From: JBBDNV01 sp040877415
Lineage (GTDB): Bacteria; Planctomycetota; Planctomycetia; Pirellulales; PALSA-1355
Reading direction: 5' to 3'
NCBI GenBank assembly: GCA_040877415.1
Contig: JBBDNV010000076.1
Span: forward strand, 1 to 27,651
DNA: 27,651 nucleotides
The notes below the pieces were generated by a model. That model saw only the letters and a list, made by a program, of their open reading frames with translations. It ran no database searches and was not told the origin of the DNA. The translations under genes were made by a program, and so were the position numbers. The first letter of the stretch is position 1, and the number at the start of each line of letters is the position of its first letter. This document shows positions 14,829 to 23,052 of this stretch, one piece after another.

Positions 14829-17675
14829 CTACCGCCCACTGCCCGCTGCGCGCCGCGATTTGACGACCAGTTGCACGTCCTCGTAGCGCGTGCCGCGGGG
14901 AAGTTTTTCCAGGAGCGGGCGGATCCTGGCCGGCGCGGCCTCGCCGGTCACCTGCCGGATTCGCGCCACCAGCTCCGGCGCGAGAAACCACGCCGCGTCG
15001 ATCTCCAGCCCGCTGTCGGCCGCGCGCAGCGCGTGATCCAGCACCACGTCGAGCGACAGCGAGCGGATCGCCGCGCACTCCTGGGGCGTGAACCCGGCCG
15101 TAAGCAAGCGCCACGTCCAGTAATGGCTCGGCTGCCCGCTTTCCACCGTCGCCGCAGCCGCGGCAGGCGCGGCGGGTTCGAACGCGTCGCTCGGCGTTTC
15201 GTCGCGCGCCGCGGGCGCGGCAGCCGGGGCCTGGTCGTTTTTGGGCCGCGCCGCCGAGCCGACTCCCCTCGCCGCCAACAGCCGCAACAGCTCCTCGCCG
15301 TATTGCCGCACCTTGGCCGGGCCGATTCCTTTGATGCCCAAAAGCTCCTCGACCGTTTGTGGTTGCACGCGCGCCAGCGCCTCCATCGCCCCGTTGTTCA
15401 CGACGATATAAGCCGGCACGTTTTGCGAGCGCGCCGTCGCGTCGCGCCAACTCCGCAGCCGCGCGAGCACGGCGCCGTCGAGCGGCGGCGGCTCGACTGA
15501 GCTCGCCGAAGTCCCGCCGGTCGCGGAAACTTCCGCCGACAGGGCCGAAGCGTCCGTCGGACCGGCACCCGAATCGAGCTTGCGCCACAGGTCGTCGGGC
15601 ATGGGCAAATTCAGCTCCCCGGACCGCCCGCTCATCACCTCGGCCCCGCGCGTCGTGAGCTGAACGATCGGGCGAAACGGCTCGATTTCGCTCTGCTCGA
15701 GCAGCCCGCAAAGCAAGAGCGCGTCGATCAGTTGCAGCACGTCGGACTGTTTCAAATGCGCGAGCAATCCGAACGTGCTGAGCTTGTCGAGCCGATTGCG
15801 CTGGACGGCTTTGTCGGTCGAGCCGCGCAGCATTTTGGCCAATAGCAGCTTGCCGCAGCCAACGCGGCGCTGAGACACTCTAGCCACGCCGCTGAGCACG
15901 ATCCGCACCGCTTCCAGCACGCCTCCCTCCACGACGCGCGCCGTTCCCCAGCGGCTCCCGCCGGTTTCGGGCCGGCAATTGTCGCAGTGCCCGCAGGCGG
16001 CGGTGTCTGTCTGTCCGAAATACTGGAGAATCAGTTGCTGCCGGCAGCGATAATCCCGGGCAAATCGCAGCACGTTCTCCAGCCGGTCGTATTCGGCCTG
16101 TTTCTGACGTTCGAGCGTTTCGAAGTCGATGTCGACGTCGTCGAACGCCAGCTCGCGCTGGCGCATGTGGATCGCCCGGCCGCGGAACGGCGGCACATAC
16201 TCGAACGCGGCCAACTCTTTCAATTCCCGCAAGTAGCTCGCCAGGTCGGTGCTGTTGAGTTCCGGCAGCTCGGCGAGCAGTTGGCGCGGTTGAAAGTAAC
16301 ACCACTCGTTGCGGCGCGGACCGACCAGGTGTTCCACGGCGCGGATCACGCGCCGCTTGACCTTGGCGTTCTGCGGCAACAGCTCCACGAGCGTCGGCAC
16401 GTCGCTTGCCAGCCGCACCGCGGCCATGTTTTCGGCCGTCTCCATCCGCTCGAGCACGCCCGCGCTTTCCAACAGCTTTTCGCAGGCGCCGACCGCCTCG
16501 GCCCCGATCGAAAGCCCGAGCGTCTCTTTCACCTCCTGCTGCGTCATTTCGATCGGATCTTGGTCGAGGCCGCACAGGAATTTGTACACTTGCCGCACGA
16601 CGTCGCGCGCCGGGTAGGCGCTTTCGATGAAATACTCGTGGATGTTGCGATCGCCGCCGCCGAACAACAGCAGGCACCGGGCCGGTTGGCCGTCGCGTCC
16701 CGCGCGGCCCGCCTCCTGATAGTAGGCTTCCAGGCTGCCGGGCAGGTTGTAGTGGACCACGAACCGCACGTCGGCCTTGTCGATGCCCAGACCGAACGCC
16801 AGCGTCGCGACGGCGATCTCGGTGCGGCCCTGCATGAAATCTTCCTGCGCCGCCTGGCGCTCGGACGGAAACAAGCCGGCGTGATACACGGTCGTCCGCC
16901 GGCGCGTGCGCGCCGCGATCCGTTCGGCCAGCTCCTCGCACCCCTTGCGGGTCGAAGCATAGACGATTCCCGCGCCGGGAGTTTCATCCAAAAACCGCAC
17001 CAGCGCCAAATCTTTTTCGCGATGCGACGGACAAACCTGCACGCTGTAGAACAGGTTCGGACGGTCGAAACCCGTCACGTACACTTGCGGTTCGCGCAGG
17101 TTCAACAGCTCGACGATGTCGCGTCGCACGTCGTCGGTGGCCGTGGCCGTCAGCGCGATCGTCGGCGGATTGCCCAACAGGGCGCGAAATCGCCCCAGCC
17201 GCGCGTAATCGGGCCGAAAGTCGTGCCCCCATTCGCTGATGCAATGCGCCTCGTCGACCGCCAACAGCCGCACGTCGCTCTGCCGGACCGCCTCCAGGAA
17301 TCGCGGGCTGCGGAATCGCTCGGGCACGACGTAGACGAGTTTGTATTCGCCCGCCGCCATGCGCTCCAAGCGCTCGCCCTGCTCGTCCGGCGTGAGCGTG
17401 CTGTTGATGAACGTGGCCGGAAGCCGGCGCGCCAAAAGCGCGTCGACCTGGTCCTTCATCAGCGCGATCAAGGGCGACACGACCAGCGTCACCCCGGGCT
17501 GCGCGATGGCCGGCAGTTGGTAACACAGGCTCTTGCCGCCGCCGGTGGGCATGACGCACAAACAATCGCGCCCCGAGAGGACCGTCTCGATCACCTCCTG
17601 CTGCCCGGGCCGAAACGCCGTCAGCCCGAACGGCGCCAGATGGACTTCCAGGTTGTGCCGTGCCGAGGCCGGCAT
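14829..17675 (-). CDS. recQ: ATP-dependent DNA helicase RecQ, long form
   Basis: 948 residues, against about 610 for E. coli RecQ. The N-terminal part is a superfamily 2 helicase: FRPGQQEVI (Q-like motif 0), MPTGGGKS (42-49, K48), DEAH (141-144) inside VDEAHCISEWGHDFRPDY, and the motif VI region YYQEAGRAGRDG. The RQC zinc site has C544, C561, C564 and C567. An HRDC domain follows (about 739-803), then an Ala/Pro-rich linker and a helical C-terminal domain (about 850-945) beginning SHYWTWRLLTAGFTPQEC, reminiscent of an HTH_40-type domain. RecQ unwinds DNA 3'-5' in recombination repair. The ATG at 17675 has GAGG 6 nt upstream and is preferred to the ATG at 17711, which has no ribosome site. Confidence 0.93.
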   Translation of the reverse strand: MPASARHNLEVHLAPFGLTAFRPGQQEVIETVLSGRDCLCVMPTGGGKSLCYQLPAIAQPGVTLVVSPLIALMKDQVDALLARRLPATFINSTLTPDEQGERLERMAAGEYKLVYVVPERFRSPRFLEAVRQSDVRLLAVDEAHCISEWGHDFRPDYARLGRFRALLGNPPTIALTATATDDVRRDIVELLNLREPQVYVTGFDRPNLFYSVQVCPSHREKDLALVRFLDETPGAGIVYASTRKGCEELAERIAARTRRRTTVYHAGLFPSERQAAQEDFMQGRTEIAVATLAFGLGIDKADVRFVVHYNLPGSLEAYYQEAGRAGRDGQPARCLLLFGGGDRNIHEYFIESAYPARDVVRQVYKFLCGLDQDPIEMTQQEVKETLGLSIGAEAVGACEKLLESAGVLERMETAENMAAVRLASDVPTLVELLPQNAKVKRRVIRAVEHLVGPRRNEWCYFQPRQLLAELPELNSTDLASYLRELKELAAFEYVPPFRGRAIHMRQRELAFDDVDIDFETLERQKQAEYDRLENVLRFARDYRCRQQLILQYFGQTDTAACGHCDNCRPETGGSRWGTARVVEGGVLEAVRIVLSGVARVSQRRVGCGKLLLAKMLRGSTDKAVQRNRLDKLSTFGLLAHLKQSDVLQLIDALLLCGLLEQSEIEPFRPIVQLTTRGAEVMSGRSGELNLPMPDDLWRKLDSGAGPTDASALSAEVSATGGTSASSVEPPPLDGAVLARLRSWRDATARSQNVPAYIVVNNGAMEALARVQPQTVEELLGIKGIGPAKVRQYGEELLRLLAARGVGSAARPKNDQAPAAAPAARDETPSDAFEPAAPAAAAATVESGQPSHYWTWRLLTAGFTPQECAAIRSLSLDVVLDHALRAADSGLEIDAAWFLAPELVARIRQVTGEAAPARIRPLLEKLPRGTRYEDVQLVVKSRRAAGSGR

Positions 17676-17729
17676 CCTTTGCCTCGCGATTCCCAGGACC
17701 CTACCGAACATCTGAACACTATCCGAGGC

Positions 17730-17757
17730 ATTATAAGAGGCACGCCCCGCGGTACAA
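17730..17757 (-). promoter_or_regulatory. Possible sigma70-type promoter for recQ
   Basis: TTGTAC (complement of 17752-17757), a 16-bp spacer and a perfect TATAAT (complement of 17730-17735). The predicted leader is about 47 nt to the ATG at 17675 and only about 11 nt to the ATG at 17711. Confidence 0.5.
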
Positions 17758-17787
17758 GCGGAGCTGTCGGGCGGTTTGCGAGCCCAC

Positions 17788-17865
17788 TCAGGGCTCGGCC
17801 AACTCGACCGTTTCGCCGGCCGGCCCGGTGATTTCGATGCGCTTCAGCGCTCGTATGGCTGCGAC
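17788..17865 (-). pseudogene. Coding-looking 25-codon in-frame tail after the stop of the upstream gene
   Basis: Directly after the TAG at 17866-17868 the same frame stays open for 25 codons to a TGA. The peptide (ALKRIEITGPAGETVELAEP at its end) has the composition of a real beta-strand C-terminus. No start codon lies between the two stops. It may be the original C-terminus cut off by a nonsense mutation, a readthrough product, a remnant of another gene, or chance. Confidence 0.35.
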
Positions 17866-19020
17866 CTACCGGCCGAAGAATCGCCGGTTGAAGATTTCGG
17901 GATCGAACGGATCCTTCGGCACGAAGTCGGGAGCCGTGTCCGCGCCGTATTGGACCTTCGACCAGGCTTGAGGCAACAGGCCCCTCGCGCGCAGCTCGTC
18001 GCGCGTGAAGCCTTGTTCGGCCGACGACGCCGGTATCCGGCTCCCGTCGCGCCGCTCGGGCGGGGGCAACTCGCCCGCCTCCGACCCTTCGCCGCCCATC
18101 GGCTGCGGCTCGGCCGGCTCGGCCGCTTGTGGTCCGCGTGCGCCCGGCACCGTCTGCAACAAAGGCGCCGTACGCTCGGCGAGCGTGGGCGGCGCAGCCG
18201 TCTTCCCTGCGCCGGCCACCGCGAAAACCCACAGCGCCAGTTGCTTGTACTGCGATTGCTCCCGATCGGTGAAAACGGGCGCCTTGCTGGTCCCATGGGG
18301 ACGAATCGGGGCCAGAAGCAGCTTGCTCTCGCTCGGATTCTGGCGATCCACCAGCGCCAGCACGCGCTCGAGGTTGCGCTGCGTGGTGAAACGCCCCGAA
18401 CGTTTGGGATGGATCCGCTCCAGTTTCAAACCGCCCCCGCCGCGCGCCGAGTGACAGCCGCTCTTGGCGCAGTAGTTAAGCAGCATCGGCTGGATGGTGT
18501 TCGTGAAGACCTCCACCGCTGCGGCGGGCAGGTCGCGGGCCATGCCGTCCGCCGTCACCTGCGCGGCGGCTTTTTCCGACGAAGCCGCCGGCACGCTTGT
18601 GCGAGGTTGCCTGGCCAGCGCCAGCCGCGATTCGACCAGGCGAATCTTGGGATGCGCCGCATCCGCCGCCCGGGCGGCGGCCAGCTCTTTTTCGGCCGAT
18701 TCCAACAGAGCGTTCTTGATGCACCATTCGGCAAGCTCCAGGTGATCTTGCGCGCGCCCCAGCTCGATGCCGGCGCGTCGGTGCAGGTAACACTCCGTGG
18801 CGTCGCGGCAAACCATGGCCACGTCCGACCGCTTGACGCTGATTTCGCCGGTCTCGAGGTGCACGTCGTAACGGTCGCCGGCGGCGATGATCGTCCCGGC
18901 GAGCAGCTCGCCGTTGTTCAACAACACCACGCCTTCGCGCGGCCCCGGCGAAAGCTCGTCGCCGGCGCCCGCGGAAATTGCCGCACACGCACACAATGCT
19001 AATAGGAGGCCTCGGCTCAT
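17866..19020 (-). CDS. Secreted planctomycete-type protein with CX4CH haem-like motif
   Basis: 384 residues from the ATG at 19020, which begins a signal peptide (MSRGLLLALCACAAISAGAG). Residues about 25-75 form a small beta domain (GVVLLNNGELLAGTII, YDVHLETGEISVKRSDV) of a kind I associate with planctomycete secreted proteins. Residues about 75-125 are helical and TPR-like. A cytochrome-c-like segment follows, IQPMLLNYCAKSGCHSA, with C184, C189 and H190: CX4CH rather than the usual CXXCH. After it come LALVDRQNPSESKLL and a Pro-rich, acidic tail. Planctomycete proteins with a similar C-x4-CH context occur, but haem attachment here is unproven. The frame is open upstream to 19554, but that part is not coding-like. 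No obvious ribosome site is seen. Confidence 0.72.
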   Translation of the reverse strand: MSRGLLLALCACAAISAGAGDELSPGPREGVVLLNNGELLAGTIIAAGDRYDVHLETGEISVKRSDVAMVCRDATECYLHRRAGIELGRAQDHLELAEWCIKNALLESAEKELAAARAADAAHPKIRLVESRLALARQPRTSVPAASSEKAAAQVTADGMARDLPAAAVEVFTNTIQPMLLNYCAKSGCHSARGGGGLKLERIHPKRSGRFTTQRNLERVLALVDRQNPSESKLLLAPIRPHGTSKAPVFTDREQSQYKQLALWVFAVAGAGKTAAPPTLAERTAPLLQTVPGARGPQAAEPAEPQPMGGEGSEAGELPPPERRDGSRIPASSAEQGFTRDELRARGLLPQAWSKVQYGADTAPDFVPKDPFDPEIFNRRFFGR

Positions 19021-19279
19021 GGGGGGGCAGAGAGTAAGGCACCGACGACCGAGCGTCAAGGCCGCCGAATCGTTTCGCCCGTTTGCCAGCTTTGTCGGCC
19101 CATAGTGTACGGCCCGGTTTTTCACTATCATGGCTTGAATGCCGCGCGAGCGTGCCGCGACGGGCTTGGTTCCCGCCGGCCGCCGGTAGCCTGCGATGCC
19201 AGCAGGCCGCGCGGAACGACACTTTGGCGCCCGCTTCGGGCGGCTGATCCTGCCGGCAATCTTAGCGAGCAAGCGGCCC

Positions 19280-20968
19280 ATGGCTATCTTGCAGGTATTC
19301 AACTCCTCGGGCGCGAGCGAACAGCATCCGCTGGAAGGGGACCGCGCCGTACTGGGCCGGCACCCCGATTGCGACGTCGTGCTCGACGCCGCCAGCGTCA
19401 GCCGCCAGCACGCGCAGATCGTCCGGGATAGCGGCCGGTACTTCGTCGAGGACTTGCACAGCCGCAACGGCACGTTCGTCAACGGCCGGCTCATTTCGGG
19501 CCGGCATCCCTTGCAGGACGGCGACAAGCTGAAAATCTGCGACCTGTCGTTCACGTTCTACTCGAATCAGCCCGGCAGCCGGCCGGCCACGAGCGACACC
19601 TCCTCGCTGGCCCTGATGGTCGACGAACCCTCGACGCACACCTCCAGCATCATGTCGAAGCTCGACGTCTCCTCGAGCAACTCCGGCTTGCGGCTGACCG
19701 TCAATCCCGAAGCGAAGCTGCGGGCGATGATCGAGATCGCGCAGAACCTGGGCAAGGCGGTCAGCCTCGACGAAGTGCTGGCCAGGCTGCTGGATGCCCT
19801 GTTCAAGATTTTTCTGCAGGCCGACCGCGGCTTTGTCGTCCTGCGCGTCGGACCCGACGGCGTGCTGGTGCCCAAGGCCGTCAAACTTCGCCGGGCCGGC
19901 GACGAAGACCAGATCCGCATCAGCCGCACGATCGTCAACCAGGTGATGACCAGCAAGGAGGCGGTCCTTTCGGCCGACGCCGCCAGCGACTCCCGCTTCG
20001 ACTCGAGCCAGAGCATTGCCGATCTGCGGATTCACTCGATGATGTGCGCGCCCTTGGTGAACAGCGACGGCACTTCGCTGGGCGTCATTCAAATCGACGC
20101 TCACGACCGGCGCCATCGCTTCGGCAAGGACGACCTCGACGTGCTGGCCAGCATCGCCTCGCAGGCCGCGATCGCCGTCGACAATGCCCAACTCCACGAA
20201 AACTCGCTCAAGCAGCAGGCCATCGAGCGCGACCTCGATCTGGCGCGCCGGGTCCAGCAGGGATTCCTGCCGTCGGCTCCCCCGCAGTTGCCCGGCTACC
20301 ACTTCTTCGACTTTTACGAACCGGCCAACCAGGTCGGCGGCGACTACTACGATTACGTCGACCTGTCAAACAACGATCCGTCGAACCGCCGGCTGGCGGT
20401 TTTGTTGGGCGACGTTGCCGGCAAGGGCGTTCCGGCCGCGCTGCTGATGGCCAAGCTCTCGGGCGAAGTGCGCTATTGTCTGGCCAGCGAGTCGAGCCCG
20501 GCGGCGGCCGTGAGCCGCATCAACGCCAGCTTCAGCCGCAGCGGTTGGGAGGATCGATTTGTCACCTTCGTGCTGGCGCTCGTGGACGCCAGCCGCCACG
20601 AAATCACCGTCGTCAACGCCGGCCACATGCCGCCCTTGTTGCGCCATTCGCAGGGCATCGTCGAACCCATCGGCGAAGAGCAAGCGGGGTTGCCGCTGGG
20701 GGTCGACCCCGATTTCCAGTATGAGCAGCACACGCGCTCAATCGCCCCGGGCGATTTCCTGGCGCTGTTCACCGACGGCATCAGCGAAGCGATGAACAAC
20801 GACGGAGAGCTCTACGGGCTGGAACGCCTCGAGAAGCAGTTGGCCCAACCTTCGGTCACCGTGGCCGATTTGGGGCGCTTGATTCTCGACGACGTCAAAC
20901 GCTTCGTCGGCGGCTGCCCTCAAAACGACGACATCTGCCTGGCCTGCTTCGGCCGCGAACAGGACTAA
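19280..20968 (+). CDS. FHA-GAF-SpoIIE (PP2C-type) serine phosphatase
   Basis: 562 residues, no membrane segment. The FHA domain (about 2-95) keeps the phosphothreonine-binding residues GRH, SRQH and RNGTFVNG. A polar linker leads to a GAF domain (about 150-307) starting MIEIAQNLGKAVSLDEV. A short coiled-coil (SLKQQAIERDLDLARRVQQGFLP) then joins the SpoIIE/RsbU-type PP2C domain (about 338-562). Metal-binding aspartates are present: D355 in VGGDYYDY, D378 in GDVAGKG, D499 in FTDG, and D550/D551 in NDDI. It should dephosphorylate a serine on a regulatory protein, such as an anti-sigma-factor antagonist, in response to FHA binding and a GAF ligand. No antagonist or anti-sigma gene lies nearby. 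The ATG at 19280 starts the first FHA strand; upstream in-frame sequence is not coding-like. Confidence 0.9.
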   Translation: MAILQVFNSSGASEQHPLEGDRAVLGRHPDCDVVLDAASVSRQHAQIVRDSGRYFVEDLHSRNGTFVNGRLISGRHPLQDGDKLKICDLSFTFYSNQPGSRPATSDTSSLALMVDEPSTHTSSIMSKLDVSSSNSGLRLTVNPEAKLRAMIEIAQNLGKAVSLDEVLARLLDALFKIFLQADRGFVVLRVGPDGVLVPKAVKLRRAGDEDQIRISRTIVNQVMTSKEAVLSADAASDSRFDSSQSIADLRIHSMMCAPLVNSDGTSLGVIQIDAHDRRHRFGKDDLDVLASIASQAAIAVDNAQLHENSLKQQAIERDLDLARRVQQGFLPSAPPQLPGYHFFDFYEPANQVGGDYYDYVDLSNNDPSNRRLAVLLGDVAGKGVPAALLMAKLSGEVRYCLASESSPAAAVSRINASFSRSGWEDRFVTFVLALVDASRHEITVVNAGHMPPLLRHSQGIVEPIGEEQAGLPLGVDPDFQYEQHTRSIAPGDFLALFTDGISEAMNNDGELYGLERLEKQLAQPSVTVADLGRLILDDVKRFVGGCPQNDDICLACFGREQD

Positions 20969-21014
20969 GTCACCCACTGCGTCGCGTTCGACCCCGACGC
21001 GCACGCGATGCGGC

Positions 21015-21165
21015 GGGTGCCACGGGTGGCTTGTCCACCCGTGCTCGATCGACACTGCTTGACAAGCAAGCAGTGCCACCCAGCAAATTCTGCCTGACGC
21101 GCCATTAGCCCGAAGCGCCAGCGAGGGAAACGCAACTTGATTTCCCCTCGCTTGCTCTTCGGGCC
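21015..21165. repeat. Composite intergenic repeat with three hairpins (copy 1)
   Basis: Three inverted repeats in a row. CACGGGTGG/CCACCCGTG spans 21021-21043, CACTGCTTG/CAAGCAGTG spans 21053-21075, and a longer imperfect pair built on AGCCCGAAG..GCGAGGG and CCCTCGC..CTTCGGGC spans 21107-21165. The block lies between the convergent phosphatase and GH10-like genes, so it could terminate transcription from both sides. A shorter relative in the same orientation is at 22845-22902. Confidence 0.8.
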
Positions 21166-21170
21166 AGTGC

Positions 21171-22658
21171 CTACGCCAGATGCTCGCGCCGCAGCTTCTC
21201 CAGCACCTCGACGATCGGCTTCGGCTCGTCCTTTTCGTCGAACAACCCCCCGTGCGCAAGCGCGTGCGGCTGGCTGTCGGACAGTTGGTTCCAGATGATC
21301 CCCTGCACCGGCTGTTTGGCCAGCAGCACCGGCAGATACTGTTCGCACCAGGCGCGCTGCGTGGCTGCCGATAACTCGTCTGGCGCGTAGGCCACGACCT
21401 GGTCGCTGCGTCTGGCCTGCGGATCGGGGGAACTCGCGCTGGCGACGACCAGCGTAACCAAAAGCGGCAGCCCGAGCGTGCTCCAGCGGTCGATCTGCCG
21501 GCCGAACTCGATCGGATCGCGGGGCTCGCTCCCGCCGGGCGCGTAGCCGAAATTGATCTCCAGCCCGATCCCCGCCAGCCCCAGGTCGGCCCGCACAAGC
21601 GCGTCGGCAAAGTGCAAAGGCGACAGGTCGTACTCCTTGCGGCTCATGAACGATCCCCACGGCTGATCGATCGCCAGCACGATCGGCGAGCGCGGGTCGT
21701 AGCGGCGGATTCTTTCGATCGCCAACACCGCCAGGCGCAGCCGCTCATCCTCGCCGTGACCGAAATCGTTCTCCACGTTCAGCCGCGCGGCACACAGCCA
21801 CAACTGCACTTTGCCCTGGTAGCGGCTGACCACTGCCTGAATGTGCTCGGCCACGCAGGAGCGAAAGCTCTCCATGTCCGCCTCGCCCCACAGATACATC
21901 CAATCGGGCAGCGACCATTTGTCGATCGCCAACAGCGGTCCGCCGCAGATTTTCAATTCCGACGCGCGGCACCATTCGATTTGCTGATCGCACAGCGTCC
22001 AGTCGCGCGTACCCTCGCGGGCCTCGATGTCGCGCCACGAGAGCGGCACCTGGACCGTGTTGAAGGCAGCCGTGAGCTGCCGGGCCATGGGGTCCGCGGG
22101 CAGTGCGCCCCCAAGGTTCACCCCCAGCAGCGTGCCCAGTTTTCCGGTCTGCTGATGCCGTGCCGCCAGCGCCTGCGCGACGTACGCGTCGTTCAATAGC
22201 CAGATGCCGTCCAAAGCGGCCTGTATCGCCAGGTCGGCCTGTTTCGCGGCTTCGTCGCGTTCATGCTGGCACGTCGTGGCCCGGGAAAGATGTTCATGGG
22301 CCGCGGCCAGGCACGCGCCCAGCTTCGCCGGGACTTGCACGCCCATCGACTCCCACAACGCCACCTGATTGCGCAGCCGGTTGAGCGTGCCGCGGGCCAG
22401 CTCGACCTGGAGATGATAAGGCCGGCCGCGCTCCATCAGGCTGCCCGTCGAGAGCACGAGCTCGCCGTGGCCCTCAACCGCGTAGGGAATGAAGAAATTG
22501 CCCGAGTCGAACTCGGCGCGCTCGACCACCAGCTCGTCGTCATTCCAACGCACGCGGGTTTGCCAGGGAATCTCGTCGATGCCGGCCAAATAGGCACGAG
22601 CGGCGGCGCTTGCCGCCACGCGCGTCCCACGTGGAACCAGGAATCTCATCACACCCAT
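21171..22658 (-). CDS. GH10-like glycoside hydrolase (endo-1,4-beta-xylanase homologue)
   Basis: 495 residues without a signal peptide. Residues about 1-165 are a beta-rich then helical N-terminal region without a recognised family. From about residue 185 the pattern follows GH10 barrels: FNTVQVPLSWRDIEAREG, then DQQIEWCRASELKICGGPLL, then HIQAVVSRYQGKVQLW. The acid/base position is probably E296 in LNVEN, and the nucleophile E367 in GLEINFG. The usual xylanase segments GHTLVWH and WDVVNE are not intact, so the substrate may not be xylan. Lack of a signal peptide suggests an intracellular enzyme. ATG 22658 is chosen; ATG 22649 and GTG 22697 are alternatives. The gene sits between two direct copies of an intergenic repeat. 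Confidence 0.75.
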   Translation of the reverse strand: MGVMRFLVPRGTRVAASAAARAYLAGIDEIPWQTRVRWNDDELVVERAEFDSGNFFIPYAVEGHGELVLSTGSLMERGRPYHLQVELARGTLNRLRNQVALWESMGVQVPAKLGACLAAAHEHLSRATTCQHERDEAAKQADLAIQAALDGIWLLNDAYVAQALAARHQQTGKLGTLLGVNLGGALPADPMARQLTAAFNTVQVPLSWRDIEAREGTRDWTLCDQQIEWCRASELKICGGPLLAIDKWSLPDWMYLWGEADMESFRSCVAEHIQAVVSRYQGKVQLWLCAARLNVENDFGHGEDERLRLAVLAIERIRRYDPRSPIVLAIDQPWGSFMSRKEYDLSPLHFADALVRADLGLAGIGLEINFGYAPGGSEPRDPIEFGRQIDRWSTLGLPLLVTLVVASASSPDPQARRSDQVVAYAPDELSAATQRAWCEQYLPVLLAKQPVQGIIWNQLSDSQPHALAHGGLFDEKDEPKPIVEVLEKLRREHLA

Positions 22659-22844
22659 CGGCCGCACGCATCCTCGAAATGAAAACGATCCCTCCACGGC
22701 CCGCGCGTCGGGAATTCACTTGCCGGTCTCGGTATCGATCGGCACTCTTACGGCTTGCCCCCAGGCGAGTCTAACGCACCGTCCGAAGGCCATCAACTGC
22801 CGTGCCAAGGGGCCGACGATGGCTGCGTCAAAGCGAGGCCACGG

Positions 22845-22902
22845 GGTGCCCCGGGTGGCTTGCCCACCCGTGCTCACGCGGCACAAGCCCGAAGCGCAAG
22901 CG
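22845..22902. repeat. Composite intergenic repeat (copy 2), direct relative of 21015-21127
   Basis: GGTGCCCCGGGTGGCTTGCC followed by CACCCGTGCTC (22845-22875) and AGCCCGAAGCGCAAGCG (22886-22902) repeat, in the same order and orientation, the segments at 21016-21046 and 21107-21123. The middle hairpin of copy 1 is absent. Confidence 0.75.
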
Positions 22903-22991
22903 CCGCCGCGCTTGCGCGCACGTTTCCGTTACACCCTCGCTCGCGCTTGCCGCGACTACGCCGCGACCCCCATGCCACGCGTCTCATGTTG

Positions 22992-23000
22992 TGTTATACT
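22992..23000 (+). promoter_or_regulatory. Possible extended -10 promoter for purC
   Basis: TGTTATACT combines TATACT (five of six -10 positions) with the TGn extension. No good -35 was seen. The predicted leader is about 46 nt. Confidence 0.4.
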
Positions 23001-23052
23001 CGGCCGCTCGCCGCTCTAGGATTCATTCACCCGACGAAAGGGATTTCCCCCC

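Larger units (their letters stand above)
22659..23052. other. Divergent intergenic region between GH10-like gene and purC
   Basis: 394 bases with no credible gene. It contains the composite repeat at 22845-22902, an Ala/Arg-coding-like GC-rich stretch around 22890-22960 made of CGCTTGCGC motifs, and the purC promoter near 22995. Confidence 0.5.

Noticed and set aside
13241..14863. 540-codon open frame on + strand
   Set aside because: It is antisense to ftsH, with His/Arg/Gln-rich composition typical of shadow frames in GC-rich DNA.
15987..17831. 614-codon open frame on + strand
   Set aside because: It is antisense to recQ and shows no recognisable motif.
19021..19554. Upstream extension of the CX4CH protein frame
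   Set aside because: It runs antisense into the FHA domain gene and is Ser/Arg/Cys-rich; a signal peptide starts cleanly at 19020.
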